From: Tetrapyrgos nigripes
Taxonomy: Eukaryota > Basidiomycota > Agaricomycetes > Agaricales > Campanellaceae
Assembly: GCA_013368315.1 (NCBI GenBank)
Contig: JAACJM010000032.1
Location: 496,001 to 560,000 of the forward strand
Direction: 5' to 3'
DNA length: 64,000 nucleotides
The notes below the pieces were generated by a model. The model saw only the letters and a program-made list of their open reading frames with translations, had not been told where the DNA came from and did not search any database. Position numbers and translations under genes: made by a program. Positions 1 through 10,155 of this stretch are shown one piece after another. Within the stretch, counting starts at the first letter, position 1, and each line of letters starts with the position of its first letter.

Positions 1-1782
1 TATTCGCGAGAGAGAATCTCAGATTGGCATGAAGATATAGCAAACTCGACTTGAGCAGCTTGCTCCTGGAATTTGGCAGGTGTTCGGTAAGGCAATCTGA
101 GAGGGTGATAGGATTTGATGGCAGCAGGATCTGATGCGACGTCTGGATGCATGCTCCGATCCAGAGGTAAATAGTATGTACGTGCACCTGGTGGCATGAC
201 ACCAGGTATATTACACATACAACAGGGACGATATCCATTATGACCCTTCATACGCATGACCATCGACATTGCTAGCATGTCCCCGAACAGGTACAGCAGA
301 TATGCGAAGAGCCTAAACATGGTCCTCGTCTCGGCATCCCATGCTGTAACACCCTTCGCAAGTTTGTCCAACTCCTCCTTGAATGGCCAACCGAAGGAAT
401 CAAAATCCTTAGGTTTTTTGGGACCAGGGATGACGCCGAGGCAGAGCGTGTGCTCTCGATGGAAACGGATTTTGGGAGCGAGGTTATAATTGAATATGAT
501 GAGTGGCCAACAGGTCTTCTTCCGTCTTCGCCATGGTGCAAACCCATCAGTACCAAACCCTAGTGCGATATCACGTCGGTCTGAGAAGTGTTTGTAGTCG
601 AGTGTTTCACCGTTAACGACAACGAATTTGTTGAGTAGTTCCTCATAAAGGGTGCTATCGAAAACGTCGTTGATGACGTCGCCATCTGACTTGAAGTTAC
701 TGCGGTAGTTTAACTTCTCAATCATCGACGGACTTCAATAGTAGCCGATAAGACGGGGTATGAGAGGAATGTAGACAAATAATTTCCGAGGTTTGCCATC
801 TGGATGTAGTCGCTGCTCTCCACAGAATTGACAAGTCGTGTGCTCGGTGTATGGACCAGTGTATGCCAGGCAAGAATTGACGCACATGTCATATATATGA
901 GGGTGTAGTCCGGAGAGTTCAGCGACTTCACGCTGTGTCGCTTTCCATGTCTTGACTGGCTCTCGTGGAAATACAAAAGGCAGCATGTCGAAACCGGCAT
1001 TAGTGATGTTTGACTTGAGTTTGAACGCAAAAGTCTGAAGACTGGTGAGTTCTTCGTCAGAGAGAACTATTGAGTTGGTTAGCGTTGATAGATATCTACA
1101 GAGATTAGTTACTCACTGTCTTCATACTCCTCCAATTCGGCAAGTAATTCCTCCATGGCCAATTCATCAGCATTGAGACCCTGGTTTATCTCCTCCTCAA
1201 TTCCATCAAACTCGTCATCCGAAGCACTGCCTGCTTCACTGTATTCAGCTTCTTCCTTCTCCCAGTCTATCCCATGTTCCTCATCCAAAAGGCGGTCATG
1301 TTCACGATCGTCTTCATCAGATTCGCTGTCGTTGGGTATGTCCATCTCGCCGATATCTTCAAAAGGAACGGAGTCGTCTATAATGACATCAGCGTCGTTC
1401 CCAGACTCGAAAACTTGCTCTTCAGCTAGCAGAATTGTAACATCTTGAGGTACACTCTCCCGAGGCTAAACACAGTTATAAGTATAATTATCATAACCCA
1501 AGAATGCATATAATCATATCCACTCACCATAATAGCATCAATAGCTGTATTCTCATCCAAATCCCCATTATTGTCGTCATCTGCCTCCAGTAATGCAACG
1601 TCCATTGCCTCCGCCACTTCCTGAGCCGCCTCCGCACCTTTCTCTGCAATGAACGCGGCACGCTCGTGGTTAAACGCATTCCTTTCGTTCATCATGATTC
1701 CACAACATTGGCATCTCCGCCGCCTGGTGCTACGCTGCTTCTTTTGCTTTTGCTTGGTTTGCTGAGTAACAATGTCGGTCAC
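1..1782 (-). pseudogene. Plavaka-type (CACTA-like) transposase, N-terminal part, decayed and cut by window edge
   Basis: DDE-type transposase of a Plavaka/CACTA-like DNA transposon, read from 1782 down past base 1, so the C-terminal catalytic half lies outside the window. Exons I can place: 1782-1528 (Arg-rich start with a CxxC-like RRRRCQCCG motif, then acidic), 1465-1117 (very acidic), and 1066 onward. The last exon carries family hallmarks: YDMCVNSCLAYTGPY, a CQFCGEQR zinc-like pair, then LGFGTDGFAPWRRRK, IPGPKKPKDFDSFGWPF and MRMKGHNGYRPCCMCNIPG. An in-frame TGA at 735-737 interrupts it directly after the IPLIPRLIGYY stretch, and the same frame then continues open to the left edge. The gene is therefore probably dead, unless the stop is read through. 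It faces the plus-strand gene at 1999 across about 215 bp. Confidence 0.85.
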
Positions 1783-1998
1783 AGTCTGGACACGGATTTG
1801 GGGTTTTCTTCCTCAGGAGGCCATGCATGAATGAAGGAGAAGAATGTATAGTTGACGTAGAGCTGGACTTGGAACGAACGAGACGCGTCAGGTCACATGT
1901 GTCGTATGTCTGTTGAAAAAAGCGGATAAGTATGAAAATGGAAAGGCGGATAAAAAAAAAAAACTTGGACATCCTTTCTTTCCAACCACGATTCCACT
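1783..1998. promoter_or_regulatory. Divergent intergenic region between Plavaka transposase and companion gene
   Basis: About 215 bp separates the two head-to-head starts. It contains an A-run at about 1951-1962. No clear TATA box or repeated motif was identified. The role as a shared promoter is inferred from the geometry only. Confidence 0.3.
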
Positions 1999-3700
1999 AT
2001 GCCAAAGGCAGACACTCCTCAAGGCAACGCCGCCGCCACGAAACTGTACGAGAAGAATCCAGATCGCAGTGAGGACTTGACATTAGCTGAGGTAATGCTA
2101 ATGCTGATACAACTCGTTTAGGTACCACTGATACCTTGAAAGGAAGGCGAAACACTGCTGGAAAAAAGACTGGTGCTGGTGGCAAAGGTATGCATCACTT
2201 CCAGTCCGGACTCAGATACATTGCTGAGGCCCATCCGAGGTGGCAGAACCAAGAAGAAGTCAACTGAGGAGACAGGTATGTCATCCTCCACATTGCGGTC
2301 TATACAATAATCGCTGAATCAGCCTTCAGATGTTGACATGGGGAACACTGGAGCCAAGGTCAATGAGAAACGTACGTGTTCTGGCTGTACCGATGCACAT
2401 CGATAACATGCAAAAAAACTCTTGCGCAGAGAATCCTAGGCCTATCCCAAAGAAGAAAAGTATGTCAACAATCTTACTCCGTCTTCGTTTATCTTATGCT
2501 GTGCAGCCAACACCAATGCGAGTGTTTCCGCAAACAAGCCCGTTGATATACTTGGTGAAATCACGAACGGATTTCTGGGTGAGGGTGGAGACGCTGTAAT
2601 GGGCACACTGACGGACCAAGGTGAATTGATAACATCGTATTTCATGAACACAGCTAAGACAAAAATAGTAGGTACCGCTAGCGCTGGCCTACCAGATGAT
2701 GAGGATGCTGAGCTGCAGAGGACGGAAGGTGAGTTCTAGATATATATGACAGAGAGCATCAATACTCACCTGTCGCAAGCACGCCTCCTGGAGCTCAAGG
2801 CTAGGAGGGCTCAGCGGCAGGCCAGTGTTGCTACTGCTGCACCTGCCAACTCAGCGAGCACTGTTGAGGACATCTGAGTCTCTACTCCCATCATTGCATG
2901 TGCTGCTCCAACTCCCAACACGGAAGCCCAAGTTCCTGCTACTCAATCTAATCCTGCCAAGGCCAATCCTACACCGATTAATTCCGCAGCTGCCAGTGCT
3001 AAACAGAAGACAAAAGCTGCTGTCAACAATAATAGAAAGAAGACAACACCACCTACAGCAAACACACCTCAGTCTGCAACGGATCACGAGATCGAGAAGA
3101 TTGACAGGCCAGATAGTGAGCCTGGTAACGGCCGTACTGGCTTCAACTTGCAGAGCGCGTGTGGGTTGGGAGACGATGACAACCACTACGCTCAATTCGG
3201 AGTACGCGTGTCATCAGTCATGTGATACATGTCATCATTCTGACTCTCTGGCCTAGGAACTCATTCGTTCAGTGTGCAAGCAAGTCGCAGTCGACTACAG
3301 CAAGACTTTTCAACAGCAAGACTCTGACAAGCTTTACCTTGTCAAGAAAAAGGTACGCCCTTTGTCCTCACAGTTTGCTGTAGTCTTGACTAATCTTTTT
3401 TTTCTCGAGGTCTCCAACAAGGATACCTACTTCTGTAAGGAACGTTTTGAGGGTCTATGGCCTATTCAGGACTACATGAAGGTCCATATCAACAACGCGC
3501 GCAAGCACAAGAAACGTAAGGATAACGGCAAGTTTGTTTCCAGGAAGAAGGCCAAACTCGCTGCTGAAGACTCTGCCCCTGAGGATTCCGATGGTGACGT
3601 TGACATGGATAAGCCTGGGGAAGGGCTCGAAGGTGATGAAAATGATGGTGACGCTGTTCCGGATGAGGATGATGAATGTACCGCTGAGCTCAATGAGTGA
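1999..3700 (+). pseudogene. Low-complexity transposon-associated protein, multi-exon, decayed
   Basis: Many short exons can be followed on the plus strand, starting MPKADTPQGNAAATKLYEKN at 1999 and ending ECTAELNE at 3700. The product is rich in Lys, Ala, Thr, Pro and Asn, with a more conserved C-terminal block (VCKQVAVDYSKTF, then an intron at about 3352-3409, then DTYFCKERFEGLWPIQDYMK) and an acidic, Lys-flanked tail. I recall similar proteins scattered through agaricomycete genomes near DNA transposons, but I know no function. An in-frame TGA at 2875-2877 (after ASTVEDI) breaks the frame, which resumes cleanly as VSTPIIACAAPTPN. The head-to-head position with the Plavaka transposase suggests a second gene of that element. 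The small early exons are approximate. Confidence 0.5.
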
Positions 3701-4019
3701 TTGAGGTGTGTAACATCCTGTGCACGCACTTTTCTTTCATTAGTACTGAGTGATATTCTTGCCCCCTCAGCTCGTCATTCCTAGGCTTGGTGTGTTGTTA
3801 CTTACATCCCCGTGTTCTTATACTTATACTATCCTCAGGCCTCAAAGTAATCTCAAAGCTTTTTTGTAGCGTATGCTGAATCCGACTTCAATAATTCCTC
3901 TATTCTATCAACCGCTATTCCTACATTACATTCCTCAGCTCTATACTCTACGTGAACTGTATATTTCTATTCATCAATGATCATTTACTCGAGCTCCAAT
4001 AACAACAGACCGGCGTCGT
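3701..4019. other. Gene-free stretch, 3' flank
   Basis: Pyrimidine-rich non-coding sequence after the stop at 3700. I see no ORF, repeat or element end that I can support. Confidence 0.4.
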
Positions 4020-4286
4020 GCCCTGTGAGTGTACTGGATGGGTGAGCATCATCCACCAAAACCAAAGGTGAAAAGGGTTACCCTTTGCTCACCCCTTGAA
4101 TGGTGCAGGGGTGACATGGATTATTTGTGGAAATATACGGGGTAAATTTCAACCTCGTATTGGGTGAGGATCACCTATCTGTTTTATCCTATGATCACCC
4201 ACTAAACGGTTGATACTCAACCGTTCTTTGGGTAATTGTCAACCAATCATTGGTTTATCTGCTCAGGTGACATTCACCCTTTCCTA
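4020..4286. repeat. Short-inverted-repeat-rich segment (possible small non-autonomous element)
   Basis: The segment is dense in GGTGA and its complement TCACC, in both orientations. It contains a perfect hairpin at 4205-4225 (9-bp arms AACGGTTGA and TCAACCGTT, 3-nt loop) and another palindromic patch around AAAGGGT/ACCCTTT at about 4074-4087. It abuts the integrase remnant exactly where that coding similarity starts. Neither terminal repeats nor target duplications could be fixed, so a MITE is only one reading. Confidence 0.4.
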
Positions 4287-5461
4287 GGCGCACAGTGCAC
4301 CATGCCAGGAGTGCCAGCGCAACAAGGGAAATACTGCTAAGAATCCCAAGGGCCCCCTACACCCTCTACTGGTACCCAATGGCCATCTAGACAGTGTGGC
4401 GCTAGATTTTGTGGGCCCTCTGCCTGAGGATGAAGGTTTCAACTGTATCTTATCCATGACTGACAGGTTGGGTGCCAATTTGAGGATTGCGCACTTGTGT
4501 TTTTCAATGAGTGGTATTGCGAGAATGGTCTCCCTACTGAATTGGTCTCAGATCATGACAAACTGTTCATTTCAAAAATTTGGAAGGCATTACCGCCCTG
4601 ACCAGCATAAAGTTAAAAATGTCTTCTGCTTCCATCTGGAGAGAGACAGCTCATCTGAACGCAGTAACAAAACAATTAATCAGGCTTTCCATTACTATGT
4701 GTCCCGATAACAAAAAGGGTGGGTCCATGCCCTGCCCAAGGTTCAGTTTGACATCATGAACTTGGAAAACACTAGTACAGGCATGTCCATGTTCCAATGC
4801 AAGACAGGCCATTCACCTAGAGTGTTACCAGCGATCATTCACTCTCATGATGAATGCACACACATTCTTAGAACGAATGAAGATTATTGAGCAAGATGCT
4901 CGGGATGCCTTATTTGTGGCAAAGGTCCAACAAGCAACTCAGGCAAACAAGCTGTGAGGATCTCCCCCTGTTTACTAGGAAGGGGATATGGTCATGTTAT
5001 CAACCTCAAACCGCCAGAGACAGTATGCACAGTCTGGTCAGAACCAAGTAGCGAAGTTTTTCCCATGTTTTGATGGACCTTACAAGGTCATAAAGACACA
5101 TCCAGAAACAGATTCCTACACCTTGGACTTACACAACATGCCTTCAGTTTTCCCAACTTTATGTTGCACAATTAAAGCCATACATCCCAAATGACGATGC
5201 CGCCTTCCCTAGTAGAGCTCGAGAACCACCCCCAGCACCAGTTTTGGTCAACAGCAAGCCTGAACATTTTATAGATCATATTGTCGACTCCCAATGTTGT
5301 GGCCAAGGATGGCAATTTTTAGTGAGGTGGTTTGGGGAGGGACCAGAAGGCAATGAGTGGGTGCCCTTTTTGGAAATTCACGACTGTGAATGTGTCAACA
5401 AGTGGGCTGCACAAGGCGGGGCAGGTCCAGAAGAGATGTTCTCGGGAATTAATCTGAACTA
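4287..5461 (+). pseudogene. Ty3/gypsy integrase-chromodomain remnant
   Basis: Broken pol fragment of a chromodomain-bearing Ty3/gypsy retrotransposon (chromovirus-like). It starts within the integrase zinc-binding region (HxxCxxC-like ECQRNKGN) and continues with LDFVGPLPEDEGFN, LSMTDRLG, the second catalytic Asp context LVSDHDKLF, and SSERSNKTINQA, where the third catalytic Glu is expected. It ends in a chromodomain-like block at about 5253-5461 (FIDHIVDS, WQFLVRWFGEG, NEWVPF). Several frameshifts and stops separate these pieces. Gag, protease, reverse transcriptase and RNase H are absent, and the 5' side is replaced by the inverted-repeat-rich segment. Confidence 0.8.
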
Positions 5462-5571
5462 ACAAATAAAATAAAATTTTCAGGTGTTCTTTTGCTCTGA
5501 TTTTGTTTATTCACTAAATTCCTTCCATATACCTTCTCGTAGATTATGCTCTGTTTCTAAATGGGGAGGAG

Positions 5572-5800
5572 TGTAAATGTAGCGGACATTTACAACATGA
5601 TCACATGTCCATGACACATATATATTTATACTAATAGTCACATCTTTTGTAACTTACTTCTTTCTTTCATCTTCTCTAATACAACATGTTCCTGTGTATC
5701 TGTTGTCCCTCACTCTTCTCCTGACTTCCTCTGCCCGTTCTTAGTGTTCCAGCCATCTGGCTGGTTTCCATTCATCTTCATTTATCTTGAGGCGTTGACA
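5572..5800 (+). repeat. Start of the 3' LTR of the gypsy remnant (end not defined)
   Basis: A purine-rich tract (ATGGGGAGGAG, 5561-5571) follows the chromodomain by about 100 bp and is followed by TGTAAATGT, five bases, then ACATTTACA, a palindromic LTR start typical of fungal gypsy elements. The sequence then becomes pyrimidine-rich, with TATATA-like motifs at about 5618 and 5811. No matching second LTR is in the window, so the right boundary given is arbitrary. Confidence 0.5.
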
Positions 5801-7297
5801 TAGGCTCTATATAAGAGTAAGTGCCTTGAGGACAAACAACAAGACAACAGAAAAGAAAAAAGAAAGAAAGAAAAGGAAGAAAAGAAGAAGAGGCAAACAC
5901 AACACTGACAAGCAAAAATGAAAAGCGAAAACATAACCGTGCATGAAACCAAAAAAGAAAACTCACCTCGTTGGAAACAGAGTAAAAACCACAGTCAAAG
6001 TAAGCATAGCCAAGTACAGACAAGAACAGTGTAGGTAAGGTAGCACAAAACACATCATATCTGTTAAGAGAGTACATGATGGCATGAGAGGAGGGACAAA
6101 GTGAGTGCAATGCAGACGACCCCTACACCTGCTGATGAACATCATGCAAACTCTACAGCCCTCAGATGCAATTGGCAAAAACCACTGAGCGATGAAACAG
6201 GACATATGTAAGGAAGAATCAGCACAAGTACATCCAGCATAGGGACCACACATACCCAGCAAACCAGTACAACCATTACCACCAGCAACAAAAATGTCTC
6301 CCTTCGCGCTTATTGGTACCCGCATCCAGATCAAAAATCTACTCCTGATCGCCCGAAGTCCAGACCAGATCATAAACAGTACACAGAGACCAATGTTGTG
6401 CAAATAGACATATCGTCTGTGGACTGTCGTTCTCAATGAGCTTGCAATAATGGGCCATGGTGGTGGTAAAAAGCAGGAAGATCAGTTATTATAATGATGG
6501 TATAGGTATGTAGTATTTGGAGGAGGAGGAGCTTTAGATGACTTGGCGAGCATTGCGGATAGGAAACGATGCAATGTTATGGGTGTAGCGGGCCAATTAG
6601 GCATATAGGAGTTGCTGGCAAGGAAAAAATCGGAAACAATGGCTCGGGAAAAAACAGGAACAATTTGTATAGCCACAAGCAGAAAGTGAGTGTAAAGAAC
6701 TCATCCTCATTTCATTCAGCCTCGTAAAGTTACATGTATTGATCATTACTAATCAGATTGTCCACAACAAGGAGGGAGGACCTCAGATATCCTCAAACCA
6801 ACTTCAAATGAAATGATTGATGGATTTGTTATTCTGAAATAGCTGGAAACATTTCCAAACCTCTGAAAAACTTGGTATCATGTCACCCTTGGCCTCGGGA
6901 ACCTACTTAGATGCCCACCTGGAGAGGGTCCAAAAAAAATTTAGCAGGACCTGGGACCCCCCCCCTCCCCCCCAGGTGATGTGCCGGATATCCGTTCCGC
7001 CACCCCCCTTGAAGCAGCCTTCTGGAAAAAACAAATGGAGAGATAACAGCCAAGGCCGCCATAATCCATCACCGCTCGGTTACTCAGTTTTTAGGCGTTT
7101 GGGCACGAATTAGACTGCTCCGTGGCGTTCGTAAAAGAGTAGTCGACCGACTCCTCCCTGGGTTCGAATCTGCCTATGCATACCCTATTCAACGCGTCAA
7201 CAATGGCAAACAACCGCTTTGTTGGCAAATGTGATCGGCGCACTCTTACCTTGCGTCCCTCCCTTGAAGGGGCGTCCTTTGCACTCTCTACAGCTAA
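5801..7297. other. Gene-free stretch
   Basis: Only short overlapping ORFs without recognisable domains or codon bias. It contains an A/G-rich patch at about 5838-5900 and a C-rich low-complexity patch at about 6956-6975. I see nothing functional. Confidence 0.4.
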
Positions 7298-7711
7298 ATA
7301 CTCATCCCAGAACCCTATCACGAGCTAGGAATCTATTGAAAAGGATTTGAATGGAAAGGAAAGGCGATACATCGGAGATATGAAAGCTTCGCTTCTTCCA
7401 CGCTTAAACCTTTCTTCCCGCTCTTCCTCCCTCCAAAAAAGAACATTTCCAAGTGATGAGAGTGGGATTCGAACCCACGCCCTTTCGGACCACATTCCCT
7501 GGACATACTCATCCCAGAACCCTATCACGAGCTAGGAATCTATTGAAAAGGATTTGAATGGAAGGGAAAGGCGATACATCGGAGATATGAAAGCTTCGCT
7601 TCTTCCACGCTTAAACCTTTCTTCCCGCTCTTCCTCCCTCCAAAAAAGAACATTTCCAAGTGATGAGAGTGGGATTCGAACCCACGCCCTTTCGGACCAG
7701 ATTCCCTGGAC
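7298..7711. repeat. 207-bp tandem duplication overlapping the 3' part of a tRNA gene
   Basis: 7298-7504 and 7505-7711 are nearly identical. Copy 1 ends inside what corresponds to the tRNA intron (CCCTGGACA) and then restarts at the left end of the unit, so the duplication breakpoint lies within the intron of the intact tRNA in copy 2. I noticed only a few substitutions between copies (for example 7353 versus 7560-7562, and 7487 versus 7694), which implies a recent event. Confidence 0.9.
7454..7504 (-). pseudogene. 3' fragment of tRNA-Leu (duplication by-product)
   Basis: The first repeat copy holds the T-arm (GTGGG, TTCGAAT, CCCAC), variable arm and 3' acceptor strand of the tRNA-Leu next to it, but lacks the anticodon, D-arm and 5' acceptor strand. 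It cannot fold as a tRNA. One base differs in the 3' anticodon-stem strand compared with the intact gene. Confidence 0.85.
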
Positions 7712-7764
7712 AGAAACTGTCCTGATCCTTAGTCTGGCGCCTTAGACCGCTCGGCCATCTCACC
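7661..7764 (-). tRNA. tRNA-Leu(AAG) with a 24-nt intron
   Basis: On the minus strand the gene begins GGTGAGA at 7764 and ends TCTCATC plus discriminator A at 7661. The acceptor arms pair, with one G-U. The anticodon stem is CCAGA/TCTGG. The loop reads CT-AAG-G, then a 24-nt intron, then A, giving anticodon AAG (Leu, codon CUU). The intron itself folds (GGACAG, TTT, CTGTCC). A long class II variable arm, T-arm GTGGG-TTCGAAT-CCCAC and discriminator A fit Leu rather than Ser. The intron sits at the canonical site after position 37. Internal A and B boxes are present by virtue of the D- and T-arms. Confidence 0.92.
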
Positions 7765-8106
7765 ATGGATGTAGTTCGATGGTTCTGTAATCTGGCACGT
7801 TTGGAGAGCGTGACCTACCGCAATACTCGTACAAGCGAGAGTACTTACTGTATTGATATGTACAAATCAACTTACATGCACCTACAGAATTGGCTCTCGC
7901 AGTCAACCCGCAGTAAGTGGCTCGGTAAGTACCAGCGCCACACTCAAAACGACTTTAGATGCTTGCGGAACCAGTTTGTGTCTTCGGAGAAGAAATATCG
8001 GAGCTTTTAACGTTGCTACAGGACTAATGATAAATAATGTACACCTACACATACCTATGTACAGCTATGTAGTCATGATGATACAAACACTTCCTTCGTC
8101 CATGGA
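7765..8106. other. Gene-free stretch between tRNA and membrane-protein gene
   Basis: Includes the tRNA 5' flank and the probable 3' UTR of the next gene. No supported feature. Confidence 0.4.
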
Positions 8107-9413
8107 TCATTCACCGATCGACCCACTCGGGTTTTCTAAAACGGTCTGAGGAGGATGCCTGTCAGACCTTCGACTTCCACTGACATCGATGGTCCATTCT
8201 TGCGATCCCACTGGCGCCTGAGTAGAATTTTTATACGAAGAGTCCGTTTTCGAAGCCAGTACTGATTCCATCGTGACAGCCTGGGTGTTTCGAGCAAACA
8301 CGATAGAATCCGACCCCTGCGATCCCTCAATATCCATCGAGCTCCCTATACTTGAGAAGGTGTTCGACGCAGTGTTATTTCTGTACGAGATAGCCTCTTC
8401 TCTGAATTTTCCGAGCCGAACGTTTCGGAAGACGAGGCAAGCGATGGAGTTGACGATCACTAGATGTGCAGGGAGCATGAAACAGCGGTAATAAGGTCCA
8501 ATTCCTGGAATGATAAGAAGTATAACGACGAGTGTCTCCCAGAATAATGAGATCCTGATGATGGGTACTGTCAGTCTAGTATGAAAGACTTACGGAAGAA
8601 CTACTCACAGATAGTAAAGCTGCCCTTCGTGAACCAACGATCTCATGAGAGGAGGCAAATCCCTCGATCCCGGAGCAAAAAACTTGACAGCCTTCGTCGT
8701 TTTCGGCACTTGGTTCTGCTCTGAAAACCTGAAAAACCTGTACATCTGGTACGATATCGCGAGAAACACAGCCGTGTCGTGAAGCATGGCGGAAATCGCG
8801 ATGATCACGCCAAGGGCGATTGTCTTCTCTACGAGCAAGCAGCTGCTAACGCCTTTGTCCGGATTCGAAGCGGAATCCAAGACGAAAAACACCACAAGGC
8901 AGCTCCCTGTTGTGCCGAGCCACAGGGCGAAGAAGATAGCTTGGACCACACGATGGCCGTTATATACTGCTCTCACACGAAGTGCGAAGAGGCCTGTCGT
9001 AGTACCTATGACGAGGAAGAAAAAAACCTCCAGGAAGATTCCTGCTATATGGCAGTCGATTTCGGTTCTTGCCGGACCCATCATGAGGGCAGTAACCAAC
9101 AAGCCGATTGCAGAAAACCTACGAAAAACAAAGAATGTTTGATCACGATATGAGCGAAGAGGCTCTTATGAAAACTCACCTAGACAGGTAGTATACCAGC
9201 ATCGGAGTGTTGATCTGCCAACGGCATCTGACTAACATGCGATAGTCATCTCCGAGATGCGATAATCCGTCCCATACAAGCATCTGTGCAACCCAGTAAG
9301 CTAAGTAAGTTCCCCTGATCAGCTGTGATGCTTACACCGGCGGAGAAAAGAAGCACGTAAATAGTGATTTCTATCTCCAGGGTTGTGGCTGGAGAGAGTT
9401 TGCCGAGATCCAT
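8107..9413 (-). CDS. DUF6533-type seven-helix membrane protein
   Basis: Fungal multi-pass membrane protein of unknown function. Four exons close in phase: 9413-9336, 9283-9180, 9118-8609 and 8554-8107, giving 379 aa. The start at 9413 gives MDLGKLSPATTLEIEI followed by a first helix. Exon 2 carries the DUF6533 signature (LVWDGLSHLGDD, RCRWQINTPMLVYYLSR). Further helices follow: AIGLLVTALMM, FLEVFFFLVIGTTTGLFALRV, VVQAIFFALWLG, TIALGVIIAISAM and LFWETLVVILLIIPGIG. The conserved LVIVNSIACLVFRNVRLG stretch precedes a Ser-rich cytoplasmic-type tail. The family is hugely expanded in Agaricomycetes. A receptor-like role is often guessed, but nothing here proves it. A related gene follows at 10156. 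Confidence 0.9.
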
Positions 9414-10155
9414 TATCAGTAAGTTGAGGGATGGATATGAAAGAGAAGTTCGTTCTGGGGAAGTAAAGTATCTATCTGGTCCAGCGCGTTTTTAAGCTGG
9501 TGACTTCTCACAGCGGAACTTTGATTCTCCCTAAATAACATAGGATAGCGGTTCGACCATTCCAGCTGTCTGTCAGTGAATTGAAGTGTCCAAGAGAGGT
9601 GTGACCAGAATTGAATCAGAATGGTCATAGAGCTCCATAGAAATAGACGCCGGACCTTCAAATAGATAGAGTTAGTTGGACAGTTCGCTTACTGCACATT
9701 GCACAAGTATTATCGGGAGAGGTTTGACCGATGCCTCGAGGACCGCAAAACAATCGGTGCAGATCACAGCTTGGAAGTTCTTGACAGGTTACGTCTGACT
9801 TTCGGACAGGACTCTTCATCCTCGGTCGCTTGTTTGCTGTGTCTGTATAGACGGAACAGCTAAACGGGGCTGAGGAGATGGTGGAGAGGCCAGTGATCCA
9901 TATCTTACTCAGTGTATCGTGGCTCCGACTAAGAATGTAATTCCAATCACGAGAATGAGAGCAGCGACGCCTGTGTCATCAATTATTAAACGTCGCAAAC
10001 GCATCCATCAGGCTTCTGTGAATCCACTCGTAAAGGTCATGAAGTCTTGCACTGAGAGACAATCTAGAACCCGATTATTTCTGTCATCGATAAAATACAG
10101 TCTACAAATATACTTATACTTTAATCAGAGCCATAAAAACCCAGAGAATGATAAA
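9414..10155. other. Gene-free stretch between the two DUF6533 genes
   Basis: Holds the 5' flank of the first gene and the 3' flank of the second. Short ORFs exist but show no domain or helix pattern. Confidence 0.4.

Noticed and set aside
5778..6436. Minus-strand ORFs of 110 and 157 codons
   Set aside because: Overlapping frames, odd Phe/Leu/Cys-rich composition from purine-rich DNA, no domain and no start context.
7132..7185. Possible second tRNA (GGGTTCGAATCTGCC)
   Set aside because: The T-loop-like word lacks a pairing stem, and no D-arm or anticodon arm can be folded around it.
7091..7321. Minus-strand ORF of 76 codons next to the tRNA duplication
   Set aside because: Shares its first codons (MIGFWDEY) with another ORF only because of the duplication; no domain.
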